Below, one piece after another: positions 11,356 through 22,400 of a stretch of 64,000 nucleotides of DNA. Within the stretch, counting starts at the first letter, position 1. The number at the start of each line of letters is the position of its first letter. Both the position numbers and the translations under genes were made by a program. The notes under the pieces are model-generated. The model was not told the DNA's origin and searched no databases. It worked only from the letters and a program-made list of their open reading frames with translations. Origin of the DNA: Strigamia acuminata (lineage: Eukaryota; Arthropoda; Chilopoda; Geophilomorpha; Linotaeniidae); the NCBI GenBank assembly GCA_949358305.1, contig OX442319.1:11780001-11844000 (forward strand), in the 5' to 3' direction.

Positions 11356-11908
11356 TGTTAGACTTTGGAACCACTTTTGAGTTATTTAAATCGTTTTTCG
11401 ATGTGAAATGACTTTGAAATGTTTATTTTATTATCCATCGGTTATCTTTTCTTATTCGGGGTAATTTAGTATTGTTTCTTATGTTTTTCCTTAGTTTCTA
11501 TGTAAAGGGAATGCATGATGCCTTTTAGATGTGTCTTATCCATCTGGCATCATGCATCCTCTATTCTGTGTGTATTTCTACTTATTGTTTCTATTTTCGG
11601 CCACCAGATGTCTCTGGCACATTACAAATGGCCGCTCACACGGGTAGTGTGTTTCCTTGTGTTTGTCCAGTGATTCTGGACCCATTATGTAAGTTTTCTC
11701 TTAATAAATGTTATATTTTTGGTTAACTATTGTATTTAGTTCGGCACTACACGTTTCTATAAGTGTAGTGCACGCGAATTTGATCGTAAGTCCGCTCAAA
11801 CTCGCGTACGCGCATCACGCGCATTTGTCCGCACTTAGAAGTGCGTTTGACTCAGTTTTACGCTTCCTATCGCCTATTTCGGCGATATTTTTGCGCCACA
11901 CAGCTACA
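11356..11908 (+). repeat. Copia 1 3' LTR
   Basis: 553 bp, visually identical to the 5' LTR, ending CAGCTACA directly before the GTTCT target duplication. It is preceded by a purine tract GAAGGAGGGAA. Confidence 0.95.
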
Positions 11909-13257
11909 GTTCTTTAGCGTTTTGAAAGCGAAGAAATAGATAGTTTAAATTTCGAGAATACCGCACATGATCTGCAAATAGTTAAAGCAAGATGAAAACA
12001 AGCAAATAACTTTGAAATGTGGCATAAGCTGTCTGATATTTCTACGTCTCCTGAAAGCAGTGCATGTTCCAAATTCTGTGGTCACAATTGATATATTGGC
12101 GGACATCAGATCTTGTATTACTTTGTGCTATTTAAAGGATAAGTAGTTTGTATGCGAGTGAGTTTAATTTAATTTTCTATTTATTTGCTTACTTGCGAGA
12201 TATATTTTTGAAACCAAAAATATTGATTAAAATTAGAAGAAGCGTTCCATAATTTAAGTGGTTCGTTTGCAAATTCAGATGATTCATGAAGTAAATCGAT
12301 TAGTCGGTAATCATGACATTGTGTTTTCAGCTTTCTAGCTAATTTTCTCTTCGCTTCTAATATTACTTTGTTTTCATCACAGGCAATAATGAGGGGGAAA
12401 TCAATGATTTCATCTGCCTGGAGACTGACAGTTTTGTAGAGTGGATAATCAAAATACATATCAATCAAATCGTAAACGTAGTAAACTGAAACAAAGAGCA
12501 GGAACATTGATACGGTTATTTTGAGTTTCTTTTTAACCAATGGTTGTTTTTGTATTTTATGCTTTGTTTCTAGCAGCATTTGAATTTTTTCTGTCAACTT
12601 GAAATTTTCTTTTCTTGATTTGTTGGGCTTCCCAAGAGGTATTTTGCAGTAGTAGACAATTATTTCAATTAGCGTTAAACAAGACATTCCGAAATAGAGG
12701 CCGAAGTTGCCTCCAATGTCGCACAACAAAAAGATGAAATCGTAGGAAAAACTTTCTTTCAATGTTCGAATGAAACTATTTGAAACGTAAACTTCTAGGG
12801 TATCTTCTCCTTCGTGGGGTATGACGTCGTATGTTGTGCTTTGTTGTGTTACATCACATAAATTGAGACAATTACATTCCCTTATTACATTTGTTTGGAG
12901 AAGTTTATTGTAGAAGCCATCCCACTCCTTACAACTTTGTGATGGATTGCATTTTGGAAGCTTTCGTGCTTCATAAAACGGATATCTAGAAGAATAAGAA
13001 TGTAACTTTAGTTTAATTTACATTCATTCTCGGGATTTTATTTGGTTGTATTATACAGTATAGAGCAGTAGCCAATGGACAAACTTTGATTTTGCCGTGC
13101 TATTTGGACACCAGACAATGTATGGAAAAAATTGGATTGTATAACAACACCTCAATGCTCCTTACCACATCTATCCACAACCAAGGCGCACCTTTACTAT
13201 TCGGCTAAAAGGGCTTTGTCCATGGACTTTCTAATAAACATACATTCGGTTTATGTA

Positions 13258-13460
13258 CAGTCGTGTTCAAAAAAACTGGACCCTTACTATAATTTTGTGT
13301 TTTGCCACTAGGTTAAACACTAGACATCAACAGGTGATAATACAGACAAGTATTATCACTTGTTGATTGTCTGGTGTTTCACCTACTGGCAAAACACAAA
13401 ATTACTCACAAGTTCAATTGCTAGCATAGAGTGAGGGTCCAGTTTTTTTGAACACGACTG
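13258..13460. mobile_element. TA-flanked MITE (Tc1/mariner type) in intron 5 of copy 1
   Basis: A 203-bp palindrome-like element. Its ends CAGTCGTGTTCAAAAAAACT are inverted at both sides, with TA at 13256-13257 and 13461-13462. Nearly the whole length pairs with itself. It has no coding capacity. CAGT-like ends and a TA duplication fit Tc1/mariner-derived MITEs. Confidence 0.85.
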
Positions 13461-14571
13461 TATATGCTGCACCAAATCGATAACAAAATTTATTAGAAGT
13501 TTAGCTACTCATGTATTTGCTTGGTACGTGTGTTCACAGATTTCTCATCCAACTCCATAATGGAGTCCCCATCCCATACAGTGATAGGTAATGAAAGTAA
13601 CAGTGCTGTACCTGCATTTAAAATGTTTCACTAAACATGGTTGCAAGCAGTCGTGTAAGTTGTTGTCACATGGATTTCTTTTCGTGTTGATAAAATGATA
13701 CTGAAACAAGTTGGAATATGCGTAAACATATATTTTGCAAAAATGTTGTTGCTATTATTTGTACCATCTTCAATCTTTCTACATGTTATCACCTTTCTTT
13801 CAGATCAAGGCAGATTAATTTAAATTTGACTTGTTCTGACTTGTCTGCAACCTCAATGTAATTGCTTTTTGAATACTTCAATTAAAACAGATTTTATATT
13901 GGTGAACATTTAGAACAGACTTTATCATAAAAGATTGGTATCAAACTTTTAACAGACTTAATTTTATTATTTGAACTATAATAATGTCCATTTTAAGCTA
14001 TTTGTATATGCACTAGCCGGTATAACTTTGCGGCTGAGTAAGTACAAAACAGGTTGTCGACAGGTAAAGTGGTAAACAAATACGACATCATTGCTCAATA
14101 CACTTAAGATGCTACATCACCATTTGAAAAACGTCCGTTGATAGTTTTAAATAGCTTGAGCCTAAACTGGTGTAGCACTAAATTTTATGTGAGTTTTATT
14201 TCTTACTTTCTGTATGTTAGCTGTTGCTTGGTTCATAGTACCATCTATATATATCTGTTCGACAAGTGAGTGAGGTATGTAATACACAATTGGTGAGGGA
14301 TCTACCAATACCTATAAATAAAAATAACAAATTACAATGGCGATTTTAGCACTTGATGCCATTGGCAACTAAAAGAAATCACATTTTATTGCTGTCGATT
14401 AACCTGATTTTATTGAAAGAAAATTGGGGTGTTTGTTGCTGTGTTTGATTCCTCGCATATTGTCACATTTAGAAAATTATATCACTTGGATGCTTTCTTT
14501 GATGGAAAAGAACGTATCTGTGTGATATAATATTGAAGACAAAAAAAGGCATTTCAAACTCTGTACAGTCG

Positions 14572-14632
14572 AAACTTTTTACGACGAATCGTGATATAAC
14601 GAATTATCGATATAACGAATTGCTAAAAATGA
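14572..14632. mobile_element. Old transposon end shared by copies 1 and 2
   Basis: CAGTCGAAA followed by tandem ATATAACGAATTATCGATATAACGAA-like words resembles the terminal repeat of pogo/Tigger-type elements. The same remnant lies in intron 3 of copy 2 near 29632-29690. It is therefore older than the duplication that produced these two paralogs. Confidence 0.5.
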
Positions 14633-15676
14633 CTTGGTTGGCCAGCCATAGAACACCATGTTAAATATTTTATATTAGCAACTGGACACAGTTTAAGCAG
14701 GGTATGCATCTTTAAACAAGACCGTGCTCAGTTTGACCTTCGGACTATTGGCTAGTGTGGACAAACCAGTATGATTACATGTTAATGAATGAAGGCGGTA
14801 TTGTGCCACTAGACATTATTTATGCAAGTAATCTGGTGTTAGTTGCAAAATGTTTTAACTGACGAAAGACTTACTTCCAAAATGTTACATGCTTTTGGTA
14901 ATTTCAGTTTTACTATCATCTTGTAATTATTATTTCCAAATGGAAAAGACAGTGCTAAATAAAAATAAATTTCAAAACAGAAATACTAAATGAGGAATGA
15001 CGGTAACTTAATTTGATGACTTACGGCTAGAAACTTGTGTTACTGGATGAAAGGCGTCGTACGGTTTAACTGTTAAGTTAACTCGTGATTTTCCCTGAAA
15101 AATTTTAATGTTTATTTTTAAATTTCAAATTTTATTTACAGATAAGAGAAAAAAGATAAAAGTTAAAATAGCTTACCACTGCAAAGTAGGCATCGGTTAC
15201 ATAACTTTGTATACTCAAATGTTTGAGAAAGTTGTTGAAGTCATTCCTTGCATATACATACATTAGGTACTTAGGAAAATCACATTCATCTCTATTTAAG
15301 TAATTATTCAATTCTTGGGTAGTACGTGGATAAAAATAAACAAATGGAAAATAACCATGCGATGTTTCAATCATGTTTGCATCCACAGATGTTGGCTCGT
15401 CCATGTAATGCAATATTCGATCTGCAGTTTGGTAAGCACAAGCTGCCATGTTCATTGCGAGTAGTGTGAAAAGTAAAATGCACAGGATCTTTTTCTTGTT
15501 TGAAATGTTTTTCATCGATTTGATGAATGGTGGAGTATTTGTTAGCTCTGCCAAAACAGTTCCGACAAGCTGATGCATTTTTCGATTTCGAAGTTGTTGA
15601 ATCCGGCCAATCGGCTGGGAAAATTCTTCTGCTTCCATTGTTAGTTTTTCTCAGAAGTGTTATACAGTCACTCTTG

Positions 15677-15687
15677 CCTGAAAATAT
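15677..15687 (-). promoter_or_regulatory. Probable 5' UTR splice acceptor of copy 1
   Basis: On the minus strand, TAATATTTTCAG is followed by GCAAGAGTGACT and then the ATG about 39 bases on. The same pyrimidine-CAG block stands upstream of the ATG in copy 2 (exon edge 30732) and copy 3 (54464). It could accept a 5' UTR exon or a spliced leader; the sequence does not decide which. Confidence 0.5.
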
Positions 15688-15716
15688 TAGCGTGCGATGA
15701 GTGTTTGTGAAAACTA

Positions 15717-16030
15717 CAGTCAGCGCACGGTATCTTGATGCTAAATTCGTACTGCGCATTCCATTCTGCGCAGACGATTTTCTAATTCCAGTTGTTATTT
15801 AGCAGTATTAAGCCTATTTTATACTTAATAATGCTTAAATAAGGTAAATAAACAACAATAAACTCATCATTAAAAGTAATTCACACAGTATGACTAAAAT
15901 ATGGTTGTTTATTTACTTTATTTTAGCATTGATAGGCCTAATATTAGGTTTAATACAGCTAAATAACAACTGGAATTAGAAAATCGTCTGCGCAGTACGA
16001 ATTTAGCATCAAGATACCGTGCGCTGACTG
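15717..16030. mobile_element. TA-flanked MITE upstream of copy 1
   Basis: A 314-bp element with inverted ends CAGTCAGCGCACGGTATCTT of about 90 bp and TA at 15715-15716 and 16031-16032. The left arm holds a 14-bp extra piece next to TGCGCA. The matching place upstream of copy 2 (about 30765) has no insert. It separates the putative acceptor at 15677 from sequence further upstream and may affect expression. Confidence 0.85.
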
Positions 16031-17623
16031 TAGTGTGTTTTAAGAGGAAGGGGATGTGTCGTGCAGTAAAGCCAGAATGGTTTTCTGGTCACTACCAACA
16101 CACCCCACCATGCCATGCCCATTTCTAAAATTATTTTCTACACATTTACAGTTTAATAATCTAAATTTCTGAAGTTAAAACTTCTTTTGGCTTGGTAACG
16201 AATATAACGATTCGAAAGCGGAAATGAAAATGAGTGACAGTACCGACGTAACAGTGAGGGGAGGGGCGGAGAACAATCTGGGACGCCATTACAGTGACAT
16301 CATATTTTTGATTTTCTTGGTTACCATTGTTACGGGAATAACAATATTTTTAAACTGAATAATACAGACACTCATCTACACCTGATAATTTGAATTAAGT
16401 CGAGAAGTTTCACATCTACCCTGCAGTTTTTTTAGTGTAACATTAGACATAATAAAATACCGGTATATAAGAGCTTACTAGGGTCAAATACGATAAATAA
16501 TAATTAAGAATCTCGGATTACTTATACAAAAACGGCAACAAACTTTTTACGAACGACAACCAAGCGGAATAATGGATTTGTGGCACACAGACCTGATTAA
16601 GCGACGACTGAAGCCGACAAATGATGATTCGGATTCTGCAACAAAAAGATTAAACGATGGACGGACTCGAGAAAATTATCGCGTGGTGCGACTGGTGTTG
16701 TCTACAGACGTCTGCGAGTTGTGGTGTTGTGTATTTTGCGGTTGCTGCGCGACTTAATGGTTTGCGTGTCTTGTGGTGCTTTGATAATAATGTATTGCTT
16801 TTAAAGACAATTAAGGCACTCTGAACTAAACTACAATTCATAAATGAAAAGCTTGGTTTTGAGAGCCTGTCAGTTGGACTATTTGTCAGCGGTTTGTCAT
16901 GTGTCAGAATATCATGGACAGTGGATAAGTAATTAATATGGTTGTCTGCGGACGTCTGTGAGTTGTGGTGTTGTGCATTTTGCGGTTGCTGCGCGACTTA
17001 AGGGTTTGTTTGACTTGTGGTGCTTTGTCAAATTGTTTACAATGCCATTCAAGCCATACTGTCTTTTTGAAGTAACGGAATATTGATTAACTATTCTGAA
17101 AACTGCAGAACGTAAGTTTACTGAATTTTCAAGTTTTATTTTATTTTGAATATTTTTGCTGTGTTTTAGTGAGCAATACATCACAATAAAACCAGAGTGG
17201 GAAATATAATAACTTTGAAATTATTGTCTTATTAAGCAACTGATAACAAAAAACATTCAACTCGGTGCGCACTTTTTTATTGATAATAAAGAATTGATTT
17301 TAAGGACATTAAGGGCGCTCCGAACTAAACTACAATCAATAAATGAGAACGTTGGTTAATGCCATCACAATTATTTAATGCCGCTGATAGGTTTCCATTT
17401 GGAATAAGTGATGTAAATTAATTATGATAATCTAATTAAGTTAGTACAAATGTTTAAAGGAACGCAGGACTAATTAACACACAAATTTTCTAGTTTTCTT
17501 GAGTGATTAGTTCTGCACCGGCTCTTTACACAATCGTTATCGAACTAACCATTTCTCGTTATTCGAAAAAACAATTTCCCAATTTTTATCACAATTTGTT
17601 TTTGTTTTTCTGTAACTGTTATC
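16031..17623. other. Intergenic unit between copies 1 and 2
   Basis: No gene is seen. The stretch 16500-17200 is related to 31440-31548 plus 45556-45900 (upstream of copy 2, split by Gypsy) and to 54540-54680 (upstream of copy 3), including the shared words GACGTCTGCGAGTTGTGGTG and TTGCGGTTGCTGCGCGAC. It also contains an internal partial duplication near 16670-16790 and 16940-17030. It may hold the promoter of the array genes, but no motif is certain. Confidence 0.55.
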
Positions 17624-18421
17624 GGGGCGCTATACTGGGAGCAACATGTCTAAGAGCAACATTGCTCTTTCTTTGGAATGTTAAATAAATGTCTAAGAGC
17701 AACACTGCTATTTGGCATGTAAAAAAAATGTCTAAGAGCAACACCATATTTTTTTCTGTGTTGCTCTTAGACATGTTAAGTAAGTTGCTGTTCGGCATGT
17801 AAAAGAAATGTCTAAGAGCAACACCATAACTTTTTTCTGTCCTTTGGCTTGATTAGAACCTTCATGCCCATGGGCAACACGAACTTTGCGGTGTAAGGAA
17901 GAGTGGAAAGACTCGACAGCATTGTTCGTCCGCCTCACCTGTCCAACTTGATGTATCCACGTATCCTCGACGTACGAAAGGAAGAGATATAACTTTTGGT
18001 TAACTGCATCAGTGAGGTTGGTACAACAAAACTCTTCATGTCCTCAGCCTTGAGGAAGGGCAAAGCCATGGCTTTCTTGACTATACTCTTCACATCATGA
18101 ATTGTCTTGTAATCGGTGACCATTCCCAAGGCCTGAGTTTTTCTCCACAACTCTTGGCAGAAGTGGACATCCTTGATGGCGGACATTCGGGAGGACATGC
18201 TCAATGGCGGGCAGAAGGCCAGACTCGAAATTGGTGATGAGCGTCACATCCACGCCACACATCAAACGGAGTCGCAATCCCAAATAATATCAATGTTGCT
18301 CTTAGTCATGATTACAACTGTTGCGCCATTTATAATGTCTAAGAGCAATGTTGCTTTTAACCAATATTAGACCAAATTTCAACTGTTGCTCTTAGGCATG
18401 TTGCTCCCAGTACGTGGCAGC
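17624..18421 (-). mobile_element. MULE-type transposon remnant, 0.8 kb
   Basis: The ends share TACTGGGAGCAACATG as inverted repeats and are flanked by CTGTTATC at 17616-17623 and 18422-18429. Several copies of the word ATGTCTAAGAGCAACA occur near both ends in both orientations. The interior holds broken pieces of a MULE-like transposase on the minus strand. The length is far below an autonomous element, so this is an internally deleted copy. Confidence 0.7.
17735..18204 (-). pseudogene. MULE transposase fragments
   Basis: The 17935-18204 frame reads IKDVHFCQELWRKTQALG and later MALPFL, a pattern of the region after the MULE catalytic domain (VHFCQ.LWR..Q..G ... MALPF). The adjoining frame at 17732-17938 reads RRTNNAVESFHSSLHRKV, matching the C-terminal R.NN..E..H..L signature. 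The two lie in different frames and the N-terminal catalytic part is missing. It is a decayed or deleted transposase. Confidence 0.65.
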
Positions 18422-19482
18422 CTGTTATCATTATACGAAATGCAAAAGGGGACAAAAGTATCAATGCTGGTGAATTAAATCTTTCTTTTAGATCTATTTT
18501 AAATTGTGCTCATGCCCACTGAAAACAGATTAAATGGGCTGCCATTTTTGAAATTGGATTGAGTCAAGTAGCGTACAGTACAGAGCAGTTTACATTTGTT
18601 GTTTAAAATTATTTTAAATTAAACTAACTCAGAATATTCTTAACCACTACACAAATAACAATGTACGCAAGCCGTTATAGCAGACACTCACAAAAGGAAC
18701 ATTAATTACTGCAATTCTTTAAGTTACTGGATTTGCAGTTGCAGTTCATTTACTGATTTTCAAATTACGATGTAACAATATCACATATATTTGCTTGATT
18801 GTTGTATACATGCATTAAAAAGTACAAAAACTGCGGTAAATGTTAGCAATACATTAGTAAATTACACACTACATTTATAAATTGCACACTTCATTAGGAA
18901 ATATCGGAAAAATATCAGTAAATATCGGCTAAAATGGTATACAATAATGTGCCTAACCATGAATGGTTCGTTTTTATGCCTGTTTACTGTATCGTTTTTG
19001 CGTCGTGATCATGCGAGTACAAGGTGCAACAAAATTTCTTTTCTTTCATTTAATAACCAACGAATTATGATTGGGGCCCCTTATTTAAACATAATTTAGC
19101 ATTCACTCGCATTTTGGGAGGTGGATGCTTCATTTGAAAGTGTTTGACAATTGAAAGGCAAGGTGCCAGGCAAGAATTTTTAGTTGCTACGGCTACCTAG
19201 CGTCGGTCTTTGTTGACCCCTGCTTAAGTCTATGGCTTAAACTACAACTACACAAGATAAAGAATTTACAGACACGATCATGAAATCAAAGACGTACACA
19301 ATGGAATTAATTATCAAAAATTATTTCTACGGTGAAGTATATGCATTGTGGGAACAACATTATCTACACCAGCACCCACCTATTTGACAATGTCATATTA
19401 AAAGAAGATAATTAAATGTTATCGTAACACAATGAAATACATTTGATGTGCATTGCTTTCATGTCTGTGCTTACAGGAACTA
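18422..19482. other. 3' flank of channel copy 2
   Basis: No gene is seen. From about 18600 the sequence is collinear with 280-530 and 1800-2548 downstream of copy 1. It contains only about two units of the 20-bp motif (18850-18900) where copy 1 has about 63. Confidence 0.6.
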
Positions 19483-22400
19483 TCAAGTGAAATAATCAAT
19501 GACAGAAAATATTGAGAGTCCTGCCAGAATACCAATAATGGATCCAATGTTACACAACAATTTGGTAATTGGAACTTTTCTCTGTTCTTCAATCACTTCT
19601 CGAATGTTCTGATTAATAGTGTATTTAACAACGGAGTACATATAATCGCTTGTGCTTTGTACCACTGTTGGATGGAATATGGTTTCGTGGCAGCGTGCTG
19701 CGCAAGAACAGTCTTTCTGGGGGTTTGTCTTCAATTGAGTTTCCAAATACATTTTGTGCGTTACCTCAGCTGTTTTTTGAGTCTGGCAGAGCGGTTTCTT
19801 GCTTAACTCCATGAATGGTAATCTAGTAATTAATTCATTAATCATTTAATTTGTATGAACATTTAGGGGCTGTTTGAGGGATATTATTTGCCAATCTAGC
19901 ATCTTCTTAATTATTATCACGAGTATCTAATGTCGTGTCTGGTGTGTTTTATGAACAGCTGTGGGAACACATTAGAATGTTACTCCCTCTGTCCCAAATT
20001 ATGGTATGCATTTCCAGTATTATATGAAACCAACGATGATCGAGAATTTTTAGAGAAAAAGTAGGATAAGGTGAATAGGAGAGTACCATTGTATTTGAAA
20101 TTTTGCTTATTGCTAGCCTATAACCCAAGTTACAAGGCAACAAATCTGTTATTTTGGCCCCTGTCAATGTGTAGCTTTTCTATCTCGGTCTTGTATAATT
20201 CTCAAAATGAATTCCAAGCTCAAAAATATTATGAAATGACAAACTGGAATGCCTAATTTATGTTATTGTTTACAAAAAAGAATAGACAACACAAATCTAG
20301 CTCAAAACAGGAGTTAACACATTGCTTGAACTAATTGTGGAAGAAAATTTGACGAGATGAGTGCCAGCAATTAATCAACATGGTGCCATTTAGAATTCAG
20401 GCTATTATCAAAGCAAAAAAAGTTGTAACAAACTTGTAATGAGAAAGGAGTTGTAACAAACTTGTAATGAGAAAGGAGTTGTAACAAACTTGTAATGAGA
20501 AAATTTCAATACTATTGGAATGCAAACATGCCTTTTAATATTTTGGGACGCAAATATGTAATTTCATTAATTTGGAAAGTTAATATTTTTTCATTTGATT
20601 ACTGTTATTTTTTATCTTGAGTTTTTTTAAATTTTTTTATCCATCTTGTAGCTAAAAATGTATACTTTAAGATAGAGTAAAGCAGTTATTTCTTTAATTT
20701 ATGTAGACAGTAATATGTCATAAAATATTGATATTTTTTAAAGTAAAAAATGTCAGTACTTTTGGAAATGGGGTGAACTGCACAGCGCCGTATCATTATA
20801 ATTAAAATCAAATACTGCACCAATGAAAAGGAATATTTTAACTATTCTTTCTAGTAATTAACAATCCATTTATTTTGTTTACCGTATTCCTTCGATTAAG
20901 AGCCCCCCTTCAATAAGACTACCGTATTATCACAACAATAGAGTATTTTTTGTATTTAACGTAACGAATGTTGAACATGCAGTACATTAAATACTATACT
21001 GTATGTATCTGATTGGTGTTAATAAAGTTAGTCTAGTTTGAACAATCAAACCTAATGGTTGTCTAATCATTCTCATACAGCGCAGTCGACGAAAAGAACT
21101 TGAAAAAGGGAAGACTGAGAAGAAATTAAATAATTTCGCTGAAGACCGATGTAGACAGGAATGTAGGCCATGTAATAGTGATATTTTTGTAAGTAAAAAT
21201 TTTCAATACTCTTGGAAATGGGTTGTACTACATTACTGTTAGATTTAATTGTTGTAAATTATCATTTGTTTGACGTTTTATCCAAGTTTGTAATGTTTGC
21301 GACACGTTATGCGCGTGTCATTCTATTATTGTAAAAACTTTTTCTGAAGAGTAAAGACGTGTTTTTCTGTTCCGTTAACGTGTGATCTTTTAATTCGATT
21401 TGGACATTCGAAATACAACAAGTGGTAGCAGTAGGCCGGTTTTCTTCGAAGAGAAGCTCTACACGGCACTCCGACGATATTTTCGAGTGTTTCTGCAAGT
21501 ACGAAGGAGAAACGTGACGGAATCGAACGTAACGAAAATCGAACGTTGTGAAAAATGGCGGATTCGATCTCGGGCGGTTCGTTAAATCGAATTGAACTTT
21601 TGAAACCAAACAACTACTTCATCTGGCAGTTCAAGGTAAAGACTTTATTGGCTGCAAAGAGCTTAACAAAAATGATAACGGAGCCAGCAGAAGTAAAGCC
21701 AAACCAAGGCGATGCAGATTATGCAAATAAACTCGTCAAGTACGACGAATGGGCGAAAAAGAACAACGAGGCGCTCGGCATCATCATTTTAACAATGTCG
21801 GATGAGGAAGCAGCGAACTGCATGAATATGACCGAAGCAAAAGCGGTGTGGGATGCTTTAAAAGCATTATATGCCGGTGCGACCGAGGAGCAGCAAATCG
21901 ACGCGGCAACTGAACTGGCGGAATTGCGCATGAAAAATGACGAAAACGTGGACAGCTACTTGAACAGAGCCAAGTCCATTCAAGCCAGATCTAAAGCAGT
22001 TGGTCGAGACGTGAAAAATCGTGAGTTGATGTTATTTGTTACACGCGGACTTTTGCAAAAACACGAGCATATCGCGAGGAATTTCCGAACGAATGCAACG
22101 GCGACAATTGAAGAGTTGCGGCGGGCGTTGAAACTAGAAGAGCAACACTCAATATTCCGAACGAGGGGACCAGCAATGGAAAACACAACAATGGCATTTC
22201 GGGCGCAAGTTGGCAAGAACTCTGGCGGCAAAAAGTTGAAAGGTGGGATTAAAATAGTATGTTACGAGTGTGGCAAAAGCGGCCATATTGCCAAAAATTG
22301 TTGGCAGCGCTATCCTGAGAAGCGACCAGCACAGGCAGCGCAACGAACCAAAGAAACGGCAAAAATTGCGCAAGTGGAGGAAGCAACAATACAGCATGCG

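Larger units (their letters stand above)
5429..11908 (+). mobile_element. Copia 1: LTR retrotransposon inserted in exon 8 of channel copy 1
   Basis: A 6480-bp element with two 553-bp LTRs that look identical, TG...CA ends, and a 5-bp duplication GTTCT at 5424-5428 and 11909-11913. The intact exon in copy 2 (26411-26511) shows the empty site. The primer-binding site matches initiator tRNA-Met and a purine tract (about 11344-11354) precedes the 3' LTR. One long ORF encodes zinc knuckle, protease, integrase, an MBD-like segment, reverse transcriptase and RNase H, in the Copia order (integrase before reverse transcriptase). It is inserted antisense to the host gene. Confidence 0.97.
2549..15638 (-). 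pseudogene. Tandem two-module DEG/ENaC channel, copy 1, broken by Copia 1 in exon 8
   Basis: Eleven exons on the minus strand: 15177-15638, 15025-15094, 14875-14954, 14207-14311, 13612-13700, 12193-12985, 12046-12127, exon 8 (11909-11971 plus 5386-5423, split by a retrotransposon), 5232-5327, 5068-5177, 2549-2888. Ignoring the insertion, all phases agree and give 775 aa. Module A: TM1 about 49-69, Cys-rich ectodomain, TM2 about 355-380 with filter-like GMS at 368-370. A Lys-rich cytoplasmic linker (about 382-423) leads to module B: TM1 about 424-445, the ectodomain motif FGTCTAF, and TM2 at the extreme C-terminus with GLS at 764-766. DEG/ENaC proteins are trimeric sodium-permeable channels of the plasma membrane; gating and ligand here are unknown. 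I recognise no HG motif before TM1. The ATG at 15638 is preceded by a probable splice acceptor at 15677. The 6.5-kb antisense insertion should destroy the reading frame, though its identical-looking LTRs suggest it may be polymorphic. Confidence 0.85.

Noticed and set aside
12181-12762. Stand-alone 193-aa membrane protein on the minus strand (and its counterpart at 26720-27301)
   Set aside because: These are the 3' parts of exon 6; the apparent starts are not ATG codons, and acceptor and donor sites place them inside the larger gene.
12193-12985. Fusion of two channel modules as an assembly error
   Set aside because: The same continuous exon, with divergent sequence but kept frame, occurs in four separate paralogs, and intron phases agree on both sides.
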